Source: Aureibaculum luteum (GTDB lineage: Bacteria; Bacteroidota; Bacteroidia; Flavobacteriales; Flavobacteriaceae). Taken from it: a DNA stretch of 64,000 nt. The notes beneath the pieces were generated by a model. That model made no database searches. It worked only from the letters and a program-made list of their open reading frames with translations, and was not told the DNA's origin. Position 1 is the first letter of the stretch, and each line of letters starts with the position of its first letter. Of this stretch, positions 45,871-53,690 are shown piece by piece. Location of the stretch: assembly GCF_003449015.1 (NCBI RefSeq), contig NZ_QRGD01000001.1, forward strand, positions 62,001 to 126,000, in the 5' to 3' direction. Position numbers and translations under genes: made by a program.

Positions 45871-48600
45871 ATGGAAACACTAGAAAATATTAAAACTCGA
45901 GTTTACAAATTTGGAAATAAATCTGCCGATGGAGACAGTACAATGAAAAACTTATTGGGTGGAAAAGGTGCTAATTTGGCTGAAATGAGCAAAATAGGAA
46001 TTCCTGTTCCTCCTGGTTTCACCATAACTACAGATGTGTGTACAGAATATAATCTATTAGGAGAAGAAGCCGTTGTTAATCTACTTACAAACGAAGTTGA
46101 AGCTTCTATAGATACTATCGAAAAGAGTATGGGTGCTAAATTTGGAGATAAAGAAAATCCCTTATTAGTTTCTGTTCGTTCTGGAGCACGCGTTTCTATG
46201 CCAGGCATGATGGATACCGTTTTGAACATAGGACTGAATGATGAAGTGGTTATTGGACTTGCCAATAAAACTAAAAATGAGCGTTTTGCATGGGATTCTT
46301 ACCGTCGTTTTATTCAAATGTACGGCGGTGTCGTTTTGGGCATGAAACCCGAATATAAAGAAGATATTGATCCTTTTGAAGAAATAATAGAGGCTCTTAA
46401 ACACAAACGCACTATTGAATTAGACACTGATTTTACCATACAAGATTTAAAAGATTTGGTGTATGATTTTAAAGAAGCCGTAAAAAAACGTACCAGTCAT
46501 GATTTCCCTACCAATCCATGGGAACAACTTTGGGGTGCAATAATTGCCGTTTTTAATAGTTGGAACGGAGATCGTGCTGTGTATTATAGAAATATGCATG
46601 GTTATCCAGCAGATTGGGGTACTGCTGTAAATGTACAAGCCATGGTCTATGGTAATATGGGTAATAACTCAGGTACTGGCGTTTGCTTTACGCGTGATGC
46701 GGGTACTGGAGAGAATGTATTTAACGGAGAATATTTAATCAATGCTCAAGGTGAAGATGTAGTTGCAGGTGTGAGAACACCTCAGCAAATTACAAAATTG
46801 GGTTCTGAACGTTGGGCAGTATTGGCTAAAGTTGAAGAAGACGAACGAGCTGAGAAGTATCCTTCGTTAGAGGAATTAATGCCAACTATTTATAATGAGT
46901 TAAATGGTTATCAAGAAAAACTAGAAAAACATTATCGTGATATGCAAGATATGGAATTTACCATGCAAGATGGTAAACTTTGGATTCTTCAAACTCGAAA
47001 TGGAAAACGTACAGGCTTTGCAATGGTAAAAATTGCAATGGACTTGCTTAAAGAAGGAACTATTAATGAAAAAGAAGCTTTACTGCGTATTGAACCTAAT
47101 AAATTAGACGAATTATTACATCCTATATTTGACCCCAAAGCATTGAAAAGTGCAAATGTCATCGCACAAGGACTGCCCGCTTCTCCTGGAGCAGCAACAG
47201 GTAAAATTGTATTCTTTGCAGATGAAGCTAATAAATATAAAAATAGCATTTTAGTACGTATTGAAACTTCACCAGAAGATTTAGAAGGTATGAACATTGC
47301 CAAAGGGATTCTTACCGCTCGTGGCGGGATGACCTCACATGCGGCAGTTGTTGCTCGTGGTATGGGTAAATGTTGTGTTTCTGGTGCTGGAGCCTTAAAA
47401 ATTAACTATAAAAACAGAACATTAACCGTAGACGGTCATGAATACCATGACGGAGATTGGATTTCACTAAACGGTTCTACAGGTAATATTATTGAAGGTA
47501 AAGTAGCCACTACTGAACCTGAATTGAGTGGTGAATTTGCTGAAATCATGGAATTGACAGATAAATACGCTACCATGCAAGTGCGTACCAACGCCGATTC
47601 TCCCAATGATGCAAAAATAGCCCGTAATTTTGGAGCTCAAGGTATAGGGTTAACAAGAACCGAGCATATGTTCTTTGAAGTTGATCGTATTAAAGCCATG
47701 CGTGAAATGATTTTGTCAGATACTGTTAAGGGCCGAAAAGAAGCTCTTAAAGATTTGCTACCTATGCAACGCGACGATTTTGAGGGTATATTTGAAGCAA
47801 TGGCAGGCTTGCCTGTAACAGTTCGGTTGCTAGACCCACCTTTGCACGAATTTGTTCCTCACCAATTGGCAACACAAAAAGACTTAGCCGATGATATGCA
47901 CATTTCATTAGAGGCGGTTAAAAGTAAAGTAGCCGAACTAGAGGAATTTAACCCAATGCTGGGACATAGAGGATGTCGTTTAGGAATTACCTATCCAGAA
48001 ATTACTGAAATGCAGGCTAGGGCTATTATTGAAGCCGCCTTAAATTTAAAAGAAAAAGGCATTGAAGCTAAGCCAGAAATTATGGTGCCGCTCATTGGTA
48101 CATTGGCAGAATTTGAGAACCAAGAAAAAATTATTAGAGAAACTGCAAAACAAATCTTTGAAGAAAGAAATGATAGCATTGAATTTTTAGTGGGAACTAT
48201 GATTGAGATTCCTCGTGCCGCTTTATTGGCTGATAAGATTGCTCAAAGTGCCGATTTCTTTTCATTTGGAACAAATGATTTAACACAAATGACATTTGGT
48301 TATTCTCGTGACGATGCTGGCAAATTTTTACCAATTTATATAGAAAAAGGTATTTTAAAAGTAGATCCTTTTGAGGTGCTAGATCAAGAAGGTGTAGGAC
48401 AATTGGTAAAAATGGGTACAGAAAGAGGACGAAGTATTAAACCAGATTTAAAAGTTGGTATCTGTGGTGAACATGGTGGTGAACCTAGTTCTGTGGAATT
48501 CTGCTATCAAACAGGAATGAACTATGTAAGTTGTTCTCCTTACCGTGTACCAATTGCACGCTTAGCATCTGCCCAAGCTGCTATAAAAGATAGTTTATAG
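45871..48600 (+). CDS. ppdK: Pyruvate, phosphate dikinase
   Basis: The 909-residue enzyme interconverts pyruvate, ATP and Pi with PEP, AMP and PPi. It shows the nucleotide-binding N-terminal part (L-L-G-G-K-G-A-N-L-A-E-M; V-R-S-G-A-R-V-S-M-P-G-M-M-D), the phosphohistidine loop G-G-M-T-S-H-A-A-V-V-A-R, and the PEP-binding C-terminal part (G-L-T-R-T-E-H-M-F, F-G-T-N-D-L-T-Q-M-T-F-G, C-G-E-H-G-G). Length is normal. It is divergent from ppc and has a strong terminator. Confidence 0.97.
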   Translation: METLENIKTRVYKFGNKSADGDSTMKNLLGGKGANLAEMSKIGIPVPPGFTITTDVCTEYNLLGEEAVVNLLTNEVEASIDTIEKSMGAKFGDKENPLLVSVRSGARVSMPGMMDTVLNIGLNDEVVIGLANKTKNERFAWDSYRRFIQMYGGVVLGMKPEYKEDIDPFEEIIEALKHKRTIELDTDFTIQDLKDLVYDFKEAVKKRTSHDFPTNPWEQLWGAIIAVFNSWNGDRAVYYRNMHGYPADWGTAVNVQAMVYGNMGNNSGTGVCFTRDAGTGENVFNGEYLINAQGEDVVAGVRTPQQITKLGSERWAVLAKVEEDERAEKYPSLEELMPTIYNELNGYQEKLEKHYRDMQDMEFTMQDGKLWILQTRNGKRTGFAMVKIAMDLLKEGTINEKEALLRIEPNKLDELLHPIFDPKALKSANVIAQGLPASPGAATGKIVFFADEANKYKNSILVRIETSPEDLEGMNIAKGILTARGGMTSHAAVVARGMGKCCVSGAGALKINYKNRTLTVDGHEYHDGDWISLNGSTGNIIEGKVATTEPELSGEFAEIMELTDKYATMQVRTNADSPNDAKIARNFGAQGIGLTRTEHMFFEVDRIKAMREMILSDTVKGRKEALKDLLPMQRDDFEGIFEAMAGLPVTVRLLDPPLHEFVPHQLATQKDLADDMHISLEAVKSKVAELEEFNPMLGHRGCRLGITYPEITEMQARAIIEAALNLKEKGIEAKPEIMVPLIGTLAEFENQEKIIRETAKQIFEERNDSIEFLVGTMIEIPRAALLADKIAQSADFFSFGTNDLTQMTFGYSRDDAGKFLPIYIEKGILKVDPFEVLDQEGVGQLVKMGTERGRSIKPDLKVGICGEHGGEPSSVEFCYQTGMNYVSCSPYRVPIARLASAQAAIKDSL

Positions 48601-48916
48601 TTTTAAATAAGGTATTTATTGAAATCCCAAATCGAGAATTTCTTGGTTTGGGATTTTCACCATTAAGATGTATTGAATAGTCTGTCTTAGCAAATTAAGT
48701 CACAAAAGTGTATTGTAAATATGCTATTCGTATTATGGTCTCGTCCTGAAATATAATTCACTATTAAAACTGAATTTATGCTATATTTATATTTACCATA
48801 ATAAGGTTTTTAAAGTCTGATAATAAAATTACATAGATACTCACTGACCCACAAAACTATAGAAATAGTTTAGCTGTAAAAGTAAAGACACTTATCCGCT
48901 CCTAAGACTGTTCTAC
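48601..48916. other. Intergenic region between ppdK and the acyl-CoA ligase gene
   Basis: This 316-base gap between convergent genes holds the ppdK terminator (48622-48656). Nothing else recognisable was found in the remaining 260 bases, and there is no open frame with family resemblance. Confidence 0.6.
48622..48656 (+). terminator. Terminator of ppdK
   Basis: A hairpin with a 10-bp perfect base stem (AAATCCCAAA / TTTGGGATTT) extends inwards through two G-U-type positions to about 15 pairs. It lies 21 bases after the stop and ends in a short T-run. Confidence 0.85.
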
Positions 48917-50713
48917 TTAATCTGAATACATCTTATCAATAAGTTCTTTGTATTTTTTCTGTATTACTTTTCGCTTTAATTTTAAGGTTGCCGTAATCTC
49001 ACCTGCTTCTATACTAAAGCTTTTAGGGAGTAAGGTGAATTTTTTAATTTTTTCAAATTTAGAAAATTCCTTTTGAAGCTCTTCAAATCGTTTTTCAAAA
49101 AGGGCAATGATCTGATTATTGGTGATTAATTCTTCAACATCTTTAAAGGTAATTTTGTGTTCTAAAGCGTATTTCTTTAAATTCTCAAAACTTGGTACGG
49201 CAAGTGCTGTAACATATTTTTGCTGATCTCCTATTACTGCAATTTGCTCAATAAACGAATCGGTAATTAGAGCGGTTTCTAATTTTTGTGGTGCAATATA
49301 TTTTCCACCAGACGTTTTCATTAAATCTTTAATTCTATCGGTAATTATTAAATTCCCTTTTTCATCTATTTTACCTGCATCACCAGTTTTAAACCAACCA
49401 TTATCAAAAACTTCTGCAGTAGCCTCTGGTTTTTTGTAATAGCCTTTCATTACTCCTGGACCTTTTACTAAAACCTCATTATTATGACCAATTTTAATTT
49501 GAGATCCTTCTATGGGTTTTCCTGCAGAATTAAATTCATAATTAGTATCCCCAAAAAGCGTAACCGTTGCTGTAGTTTCGGTTAATCCGTATCCACATTT
49601 AATATTCAGACCAAACGAATGAAAAAAGGAAACCATATCTGCCGCCAAAGGAGCACCTCCACAAGGCATAAACCTTATACGACTACCAAATACTTCACGC
49701 AATTTACTTAGCACTAATTTATTTGCTATTTTATATTTCAACTTTAAAAGTAGTGGTACTTTTTTAGCAATTCGTTTATGCTTGTTATAATAATTATTAC
49801 CAACACCCAATGCCCAGCTTGCCAATTTCATTTTAGTAGGCGAAGCTTCCTTTCTTTTATCTTGAATTGCAGCAAATATTTTCTCAAATATTCGAGGTAC
49901 TGTACACATTAAGGTTGGTTCTACTTCTTTTAAAACCTCTACAATTTTTTTAGGATCTTGATTAAAATAAACTTCAATTCCTCTATGTAAACAAAAGAAT
50001 ACCCAGCTGCGTTCATAAATATGACTTAAGGGTAGAAAACTTAATGAGATATCTCTTTCTGAAACGTTCAATTCATAATCATGTGCATATAACGAAGCTC
50101 CAAAATTAGTATAATCTAACATTACTCCTTTGGGCTCTCCTGTTGTTCCAGAAGTATAAATGATACTTGCCAAATCTTTTAAATCGCACTCGTAATACCT
50201 TTTTTGAAGTTCCGTTTCAATTTGTTCTGAAGGCTCAAATGCTATAAAATCTTCTAAATAAATAGAATTATTTGATTGATGAAGTTTAATTGTTTTTGTT
50301 AACGCTACAATTAGTTTTAAATACTTGGAAGTTTCTAGAAGTTCATAAGCTTTATCATATTCATTTTGATCGCCAACAAAAAGTAGACTCACCTCTGCAT
50401 CATTGACAACATATTCTACCTCTTTTTTAGAATTTGTAGCATAAATGGGTATCGTTACTGCTCTAACTCGCATAATTGCAACATCTGCAATTATCCAATT
50501 TGGCATATTTTCGGCAAAAATAGCAATATTCTGTTGTATCGATATTCCATAATTTAAGAGGGCTTTTGACAGCTCTTCTATTCGATATTCAAAATCTAAC
50601 CAAGAAACACCCTTCCATTTTCCAAGCTCATTATCCTTATAATAAATGGCGTTTTTACTATTAAAACGCTGACTATTTTCTTTTATCTCTTCTACTAAGT
50701 GTTTATATTTCAT
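48917..50713 (-). CDS. Long-chain fatty acid-CoA ligase (AMP-dependent synthetase)
   Basis: The 598-residue ANL enzyme has Y-T-S-G-T-T-G-E-P-K-G (ATP loop), G-Y-G-L-T-E-T-T-A, F-K-T-G-D-A-G (A7), I-T-D-R-I-K-D-L-M-K-T-S-G-G-K-Y-I-A-P and the late T-L-K-L-K-R-K hinge-lysine region. It belongs to the FadD15-like group and activates long-chain fatty acids for beta-oxidation or lipid recycling. It is a single-gene unit. Confidence 0.93.
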   Translation of the reverse strand: MKYKHLVEEIKENSQRFNSKNAIYYKDNELGKWKGVSWLDFEYRIEELSKALLNYGISIQQNIAIFAENMPNWIIADVAIMRVRAVTIPIYATNSKKEVEYVVNDAEVSLLFVGDQNEYDKAYELLETSKYLKLIVALTKTIKLHQSNNSIYLEDFIAFEPSEQIETELQKRYYECDLKDLASIIYTSGTTGEPKGVMLDYTNFGASLYAHDYELNVSERDISLSFLPLSHIYERSWVFFCLHRGIEVYFNQDPKKIVEVLKEVEPTLMCTVPRIFEKIFAAIQDKRKEASPTKMKLASWALGVGNNYYNKHKRIAKKVPLLLKLKYKIANKLVLSKLREVFGSRIRFMPCGGAPLAADMVSFFHSFGLNIKCGYGLTETTATVTLFGDTNYEFNSAGKPIEGSQIKIGHNNEVLVKGPGVMKGYYKKPEATAEVFDNGWFKTGDAGKIDEKGNLIITDRIKDLMKTSGGKYIAPQKLETALITDSFIEQIAVIGDQQKYVTALAVPSFENLKKYALEHKITFKDVEELITNNQIIALFEKRFEELQKEFSKFEKIKKFTLLPKSFSIEAGEITATLKLKRKVIQKKYKELIDKMYSD

Positions 50714-51123
50714 AAACTGTTATTGGTTCCAAATTAAAATAGGACGTTGCCTAAAATAAAGCATACAAAGTTACGAATAATTGTACGCTGTTTACCTAAA
50801 TTGAACGTTTCATATTTTTAAAACTATCAATTTTATTACGCTTAAAAATCATTGTTTTTTCCGCTATTGAATGAAAGATTTGATTTTATATACATCCCAT
50901 TTTCAAGAAGATAGCTTGAGCATAAATTAGTCTCGATAACTTATATCGCTTATCTCATTTTTTGTAAGCTTAAAAATGATAGAGTTAATAATTAATAAAA
51001 TAAAGACGTTCTTAAAAACACACCAAAGAACAGATCTGAATTCTTATAAATTGATGTAGGTAATTCATTTTTTTTGAGAGAGTTATAGATAGTGTATTTA
51101 CATTAAAAGAAATCAAGATTTCT
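50714..51123. other. Intergenic region, no recognised gene
   Basis: This 410-base stretch has no open frame that looks like a protein and no clear terminator. Short inverted repeats exist (for example GTTCTT/AAGAAC around 51010-51035) but none is compelling. It is the left border of an accessory-looking block. Confidence 0.5.
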
Positions 51124-51552
51124 TTACAACAGTTCTTTATTATGTGTGATTTTTTCTCTTTTTATGTATTTAGCTATTTTCCCAATTACTAAAACAAAAA
51201 AAGCAATAATTCCAGAAAAAATCAGACCAGTTATTAATGAAAAATTTCTTCCAGTATCACTTGTTAAATTTCTCATTGCTTCGTTCTGTTCAAGCGTTAT
51301 TTCAATTCCGCTAAAAAAACCGTCTTTATTTAAGTCAAACTTATTCAAATTCCATTGAGCATAAATATTAGAATAAGTTGCTCCTCCAACGATTAATAAG
51401 TAAAACAGAAAGAAAACTGTCAAACTTATCCAAAACAATTTCAGTTTTCCGTTTCCAAATATTCGCTTTCTTTTCACGAATATAATTCCTAAAATCAAAA
51501 TTGAAATTATTGATGGAAAGATTAAATGATATGGTAAAGTTATTTCGTTCAT
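51124..51552 (-). CDS. Membrane protein with an EF-hand-like calcium loop
   Basis: The 142-residue protein has three hydrophobic segments (about 8-24, 39-58 and 105-127). Between the second and third lies F-D-L-N-K-D-G-F-F-S-G-I-E, a full 12-residue EF-hand loop (D1, N3, D5, G6, S9, E12) (about 74-85). Only one EF-hand is present, on one side of the membrane. Function unknown. The gene is alone in a region of small genes, same strand as its neighbours. Confidence 0.72.
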   Translation of the reverse strand: MNEITLPYHLIFPSIISILILGIIFVKRKRIFGNGKLKLFWISLTVFFLFYLLIVGGATYSNIYAQWNLNKFDLNKDGFFSGIEITLEQNEAMRNLTSDTGRNFSLITGLIFSGIIAFFVLVIGKIAKYIKREKITHNKELL

Positions 51553-51630
51553 TAAATTTCTTTTAGTTTGGTCAAATATCTAGTCCTAAAATATAGCTAT
51601 AGGTTAAAATTAATGTTTTTCGATTAAACA

Positions 51631-51664
51631 CTAATCGCCCAATTATATATATATAGTGTTGTAG
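51631..51664 (-). repeat. Cassette-like repeat, copy A
   Basis: Read on the minus strand this begins CTACAACACTATATATA and continues AATTGGGCG. It shares the TACAACA...TAT...AATTG layout with copy C at 52889-52923. It lies just after the stop of the DinB-like gene and has an AACACTA/TAGTGTT stem. Confidence 0.4.
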
Positions 51665-51669
51665 CTTCG

Positions 51670-52149
51670 TTATTTTATATGTCCAATCCCAAATCCCATA
51701 TCTTCAATTTTATACAGATGATTGTGGTCGTGCATTAACAAATGTCTTAGCATGATATAAGGTGTATAAGTTTTGTATTCTGGATGAATGGCTAACTTAT
51801 TCCAGTCGTTCGAGTTAAATGCTTTCGTTAATTCAATTGTTCTTTGTCGAATTTCGAAAAAGTCATTTATAGTCTTTTTCAAATCTAATTTTAAAAAGAA
51901 ATTTTTATCAAAACTATCTCCAGATAGTGGTTCAAAAATCGGTTTTTCTTCTTGTCTAAAAACTTTGAGTCTTTTTTGAAATCCATAAATATCGCCAACT
52001 GCTATATGAGTTGCATGTTCATGAATTGACCACTTACCTTTGATCATTTTCTCTTTATAAAGTTCAGAGTCAATTTCAGAAATCAATTCCTTTAATAGTC
52101 TAGGCGTTTCACTTAAAGCATTTAATATTGTTTTAATTTCTCTATTCAT
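51670..52149 (-). CDS. DinB-family protein
   Basis: The 159-residue protein matches the DinB four-helix metal-binding fold: W-S-I-H-E-H-A-T-H-I-A (residues 41-51, first metal His) and the C-terminal H-L-L-M-H-D-H-N-H-L-Y-K-I-E (metal His pair). Members are metal-dependent transferases of bacillithiol/mycothiol type or of unknown role. It lies in the accessory block, with the repeat element right after its stop. Confidence 0.85.
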   Translation of the reverse strand: MNREIKTILNALSETPRLLKELISEIDSELYKEKMIKGKWSIHEHATHIAVGDIYGFQKRLKVFRQEEKPIFEPLSGDSFDKNFFLKLDLKKTINDFFEIRQRTIELTKAFNSNDWNKLAIHPEYKTYTPYIMLRHLLMHDHNHLYKIEDMGFGIGHIK

Positions 52150-52317
52150 TTTTCTAATAAGCTACATTAGTTAGTATAAGAAGAGTAAGGGATTAAAATG
52201 GACTTACTTTCAATTTAGCACTTAGCCAAATTTACCATTTTATCGTTATATTTCTTTTAGCCGTCAAATTGAAAATCTGGAGGACTTTGTTAATATAAAC
52301 TAACTCTGGGTCTAACT

Positions 52318-52350
52318 CGTAACCCTTATATTTTCATACATTGTTGTAAG
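52318..52350 (-). repeat. Cassette-like repeat, copy B
   Basis: Read on the minus strand it begins CTTACAACAATGTATG and supplies the last codons and the stop of the alpha/beta-hydrolase gene. The TACAACA-x-TGTAT core resembles copies A and C. Confidence 0.35.
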
Positions 52351-52867
52351 GCGTTTTTATATCATCACATATTTCACTTATACAACCAATTTCAGTATAT
52401 AATTTATGTTCTTTGTTCTTGAATATCTTCGGGTTAAGTTCTATTCTATCGAACCATTCAGATGTTGGTTTATAATTGTCTTTATCTCCAAAATACAGGC
52501 TTAAATTACATTTGGGTTTTTCTTTTTCATATCTAAGTCTGGTTGAAGATATAGAGTAAAGAGTGTTGATTTTTAATCCATTCAATTGTGCTTTCCAAGC
52601 AATTATTCCTCCAATACTAAAAGCCAAAACATCAATTCTTTTTTTCTCTAATTCTAAAAGTCTTTTCGTGGCAACTTCAATTCCTCCGTTTATAAATTGG
52701 TTGTGCAAATTATTTTCTTGATATTCTAATTTATCAACTTGTCCTAAGTCGCAACAATCATAATACTGAATTTCAAAAATAGAATCTAAAATCTCGGTAT
52801 AATCATTTATCCATACTGATTTTTCAATTCCCCATAAATCGGATAATATTATTAATCTAGGTTTCAT
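52334..52867 (-). CDS. Alpha/beta-hydrolase-like protein
   Basis: The 177-residue protein begins M-K-P-R-L-I-I-L-S-D-L-W-G and has a nucleophile elbow A-F-S-I-G-G-I-I-A-W (serine S104 region) and L-S-L-Y-F-G-D-K-D as the acid-bearing strand, with H-K-L-Y after. It is a small member of the alpha/beta hydrolase fold; substrate unknown. Its last codons (P-Y-N-N-V) coincide with repeat copy B, so the gene end may have been formed by insertion of that element. Confidence 0.72.
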   Translation of the reverse strand: MKPRLIILSDLWGIEKSVWINDYTEILDSIFEIQYYDCCDLGQVDKLEYQENNLHNQFINGGIEVATKRLLELEKKRIDVLAFSIGGIIAWKAQLNGLKINTLYSISSTRLRYEKEKPKCNLSLYFGDKDNYKPTSEWFDRIELNPKIFKNKEHKLYTEIGCISEICDDIKTPYNNV

Positions 52868-52888
52868 TTATCAGTTTTTCTGTAATGA

Positions 52889-52923
52889 CTTACAACATTT
52901 GTATTACCACAATTGCAGGGCTG
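52889..52923 (+). repeat. Cassette-like repeat, copy C
   Basis: It begins CTTACAACATTTGTATT and ends AATTGCAGGGC, on the plus strand, 22 bases outside the start of the alpha/beta-hydrolase gene. Compared with copies A and B it has the same TTACAACA...TAT core, and with A also AATTG-x-GGC. Confidence 0.4.
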
Positions 52924-53011
52924 TTTTTTAGTACTATAAATGTAATTATATATTTTTACAATATGAATACAAGCTCCGTTATTATTGGCATTCTCTTATA
53001 ATCTTAATGAA

Positions 53012-53036
53012 GGTAAACGTTTTTTAAACGTTTACC
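53012..53036. repeat. Perfect inverted repeat
   Basis: GGTAAACGTTT / AAACGTTTACC form an 11-bp stem with a 3-base loop. No T-run follows on either strand, so it may be an operator or a weak terminator. Confidence 0.6.
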
Positions 53037-53058
53037 AACGGAAAAATTAAACACCAAA

Positions 53059-53097
53059 GAGAAACCCGAACCGAGCTAAACTCAATTCGGGTTTCTC
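53059..53097 (-). terminator. Hairpin terminator after the DUF4136 gene
   Basis: A 12-bp perfect stem (GAGAAACCCGAA / TTCGGGTTTCTC) with a 15-base loop lies 19 bases after the stop of the DUF4136 gene. On the minus strand only three T follow, so efficiency is uncertain. Confidence 0.7.
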
Positions 53098-53115
53098 AAA
53101 AAAACAGAAAAATTG

Positions 53116-53667
53116 CTATTCTGCCACTGGCGGATATTTCGCCATAATTTCTGTTACAAATTCTTTGATACGTGCTTCTTTTTTAGAAATGTTATTTGCA
53201 GATGCTAATGCACCTGTACCCATTCCTTGCCAAGCCAATTCCTTTTTATTGGCATCTATAAGGTCTATAAACAAGGTACCTTCTGTAGATCGGGTTACAT
53301 TATTATAAGCCCCCATTCCGAATCCGTAAGGACCAAAACCACCATAATACCAAGGATACCAACCGTTATAATTGTTATTATACACATTAATTTTTTCTCT
53401 AGACTTGGTAAAGATATTTACCAATAAATCTGGGTTTTCAGATTTTGTAAATCCTTTAGCTATTAAATCTGCTTCAACCGCTCGTAATATTCTACGCTTG
53501 TCTAAATCAGAAATATCTACTTTATCAATTCCTTTTTTGTAAAAAGCAAACGTTTTATATTTACTAAAGTCAACTTCTTTATCATAATCTGAAGAAACTC
53601 TAACTGATGCACAAGAGGATACTAAAAAAAGTACCACAACCACTGAAAGTAATTTTACGTATTTCAT
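53116..53667 (-). CDS. DUF4136-family lipoprotein
   Basis: The 183-residue protein has a lipobox V-S-S-C (C19) and the DUF4136 pattern D-F-S-K-Y-K-T-F-A-F near the N-terminus, N-P-D-L-L-V-N-I in the middle and A-x-Y-P-P at the end. A loop rich in Y, G and W (Y-N-G-W-Y-P-W-Y-Y-G-G-F-G-P-Y-G-F-G) is typical of the family. It follows hutU by 23 bases on the same strand and may share its transcript. Function is unknown. Confidence 0.88.
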   Translation of the reverse strand: MKYVKLLSVVVVLFLVSSCASVRVSSDYDKEVDFSKYKTFAFYKKGIDKVDISDLDKRRILRAVEADLIAKGFTKSENPDLLVNIFTKSREKINVYNNNYNGWYPWYYGGFGPYGFGMGAYNNVTRSTEGTLFIDLIDANKKELAWQGMGTGALASANNISKKEARIKEFVTEIMAKYPPVAE

Positions 53668-53690
53668 AAGTTTAATTTTTTAAAAACAAT

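Noticed and set aside
48700-48760. Possible insertion-sequence remnant downstream of ppdK
   Set aside because: A GGTCTCGTCCTGAAAT string resembled an IS end on first reading, but no matching partner end, target duplication or transposase remnant was found.
51123-51141. TTTACAACAGTTCTTTATTA, a possible fourth cassette-like copy
   Set aside because: It overlaps the end of the coding sequence and lacks the TAT and AATTG parts of the pattern, so the match is too weak.
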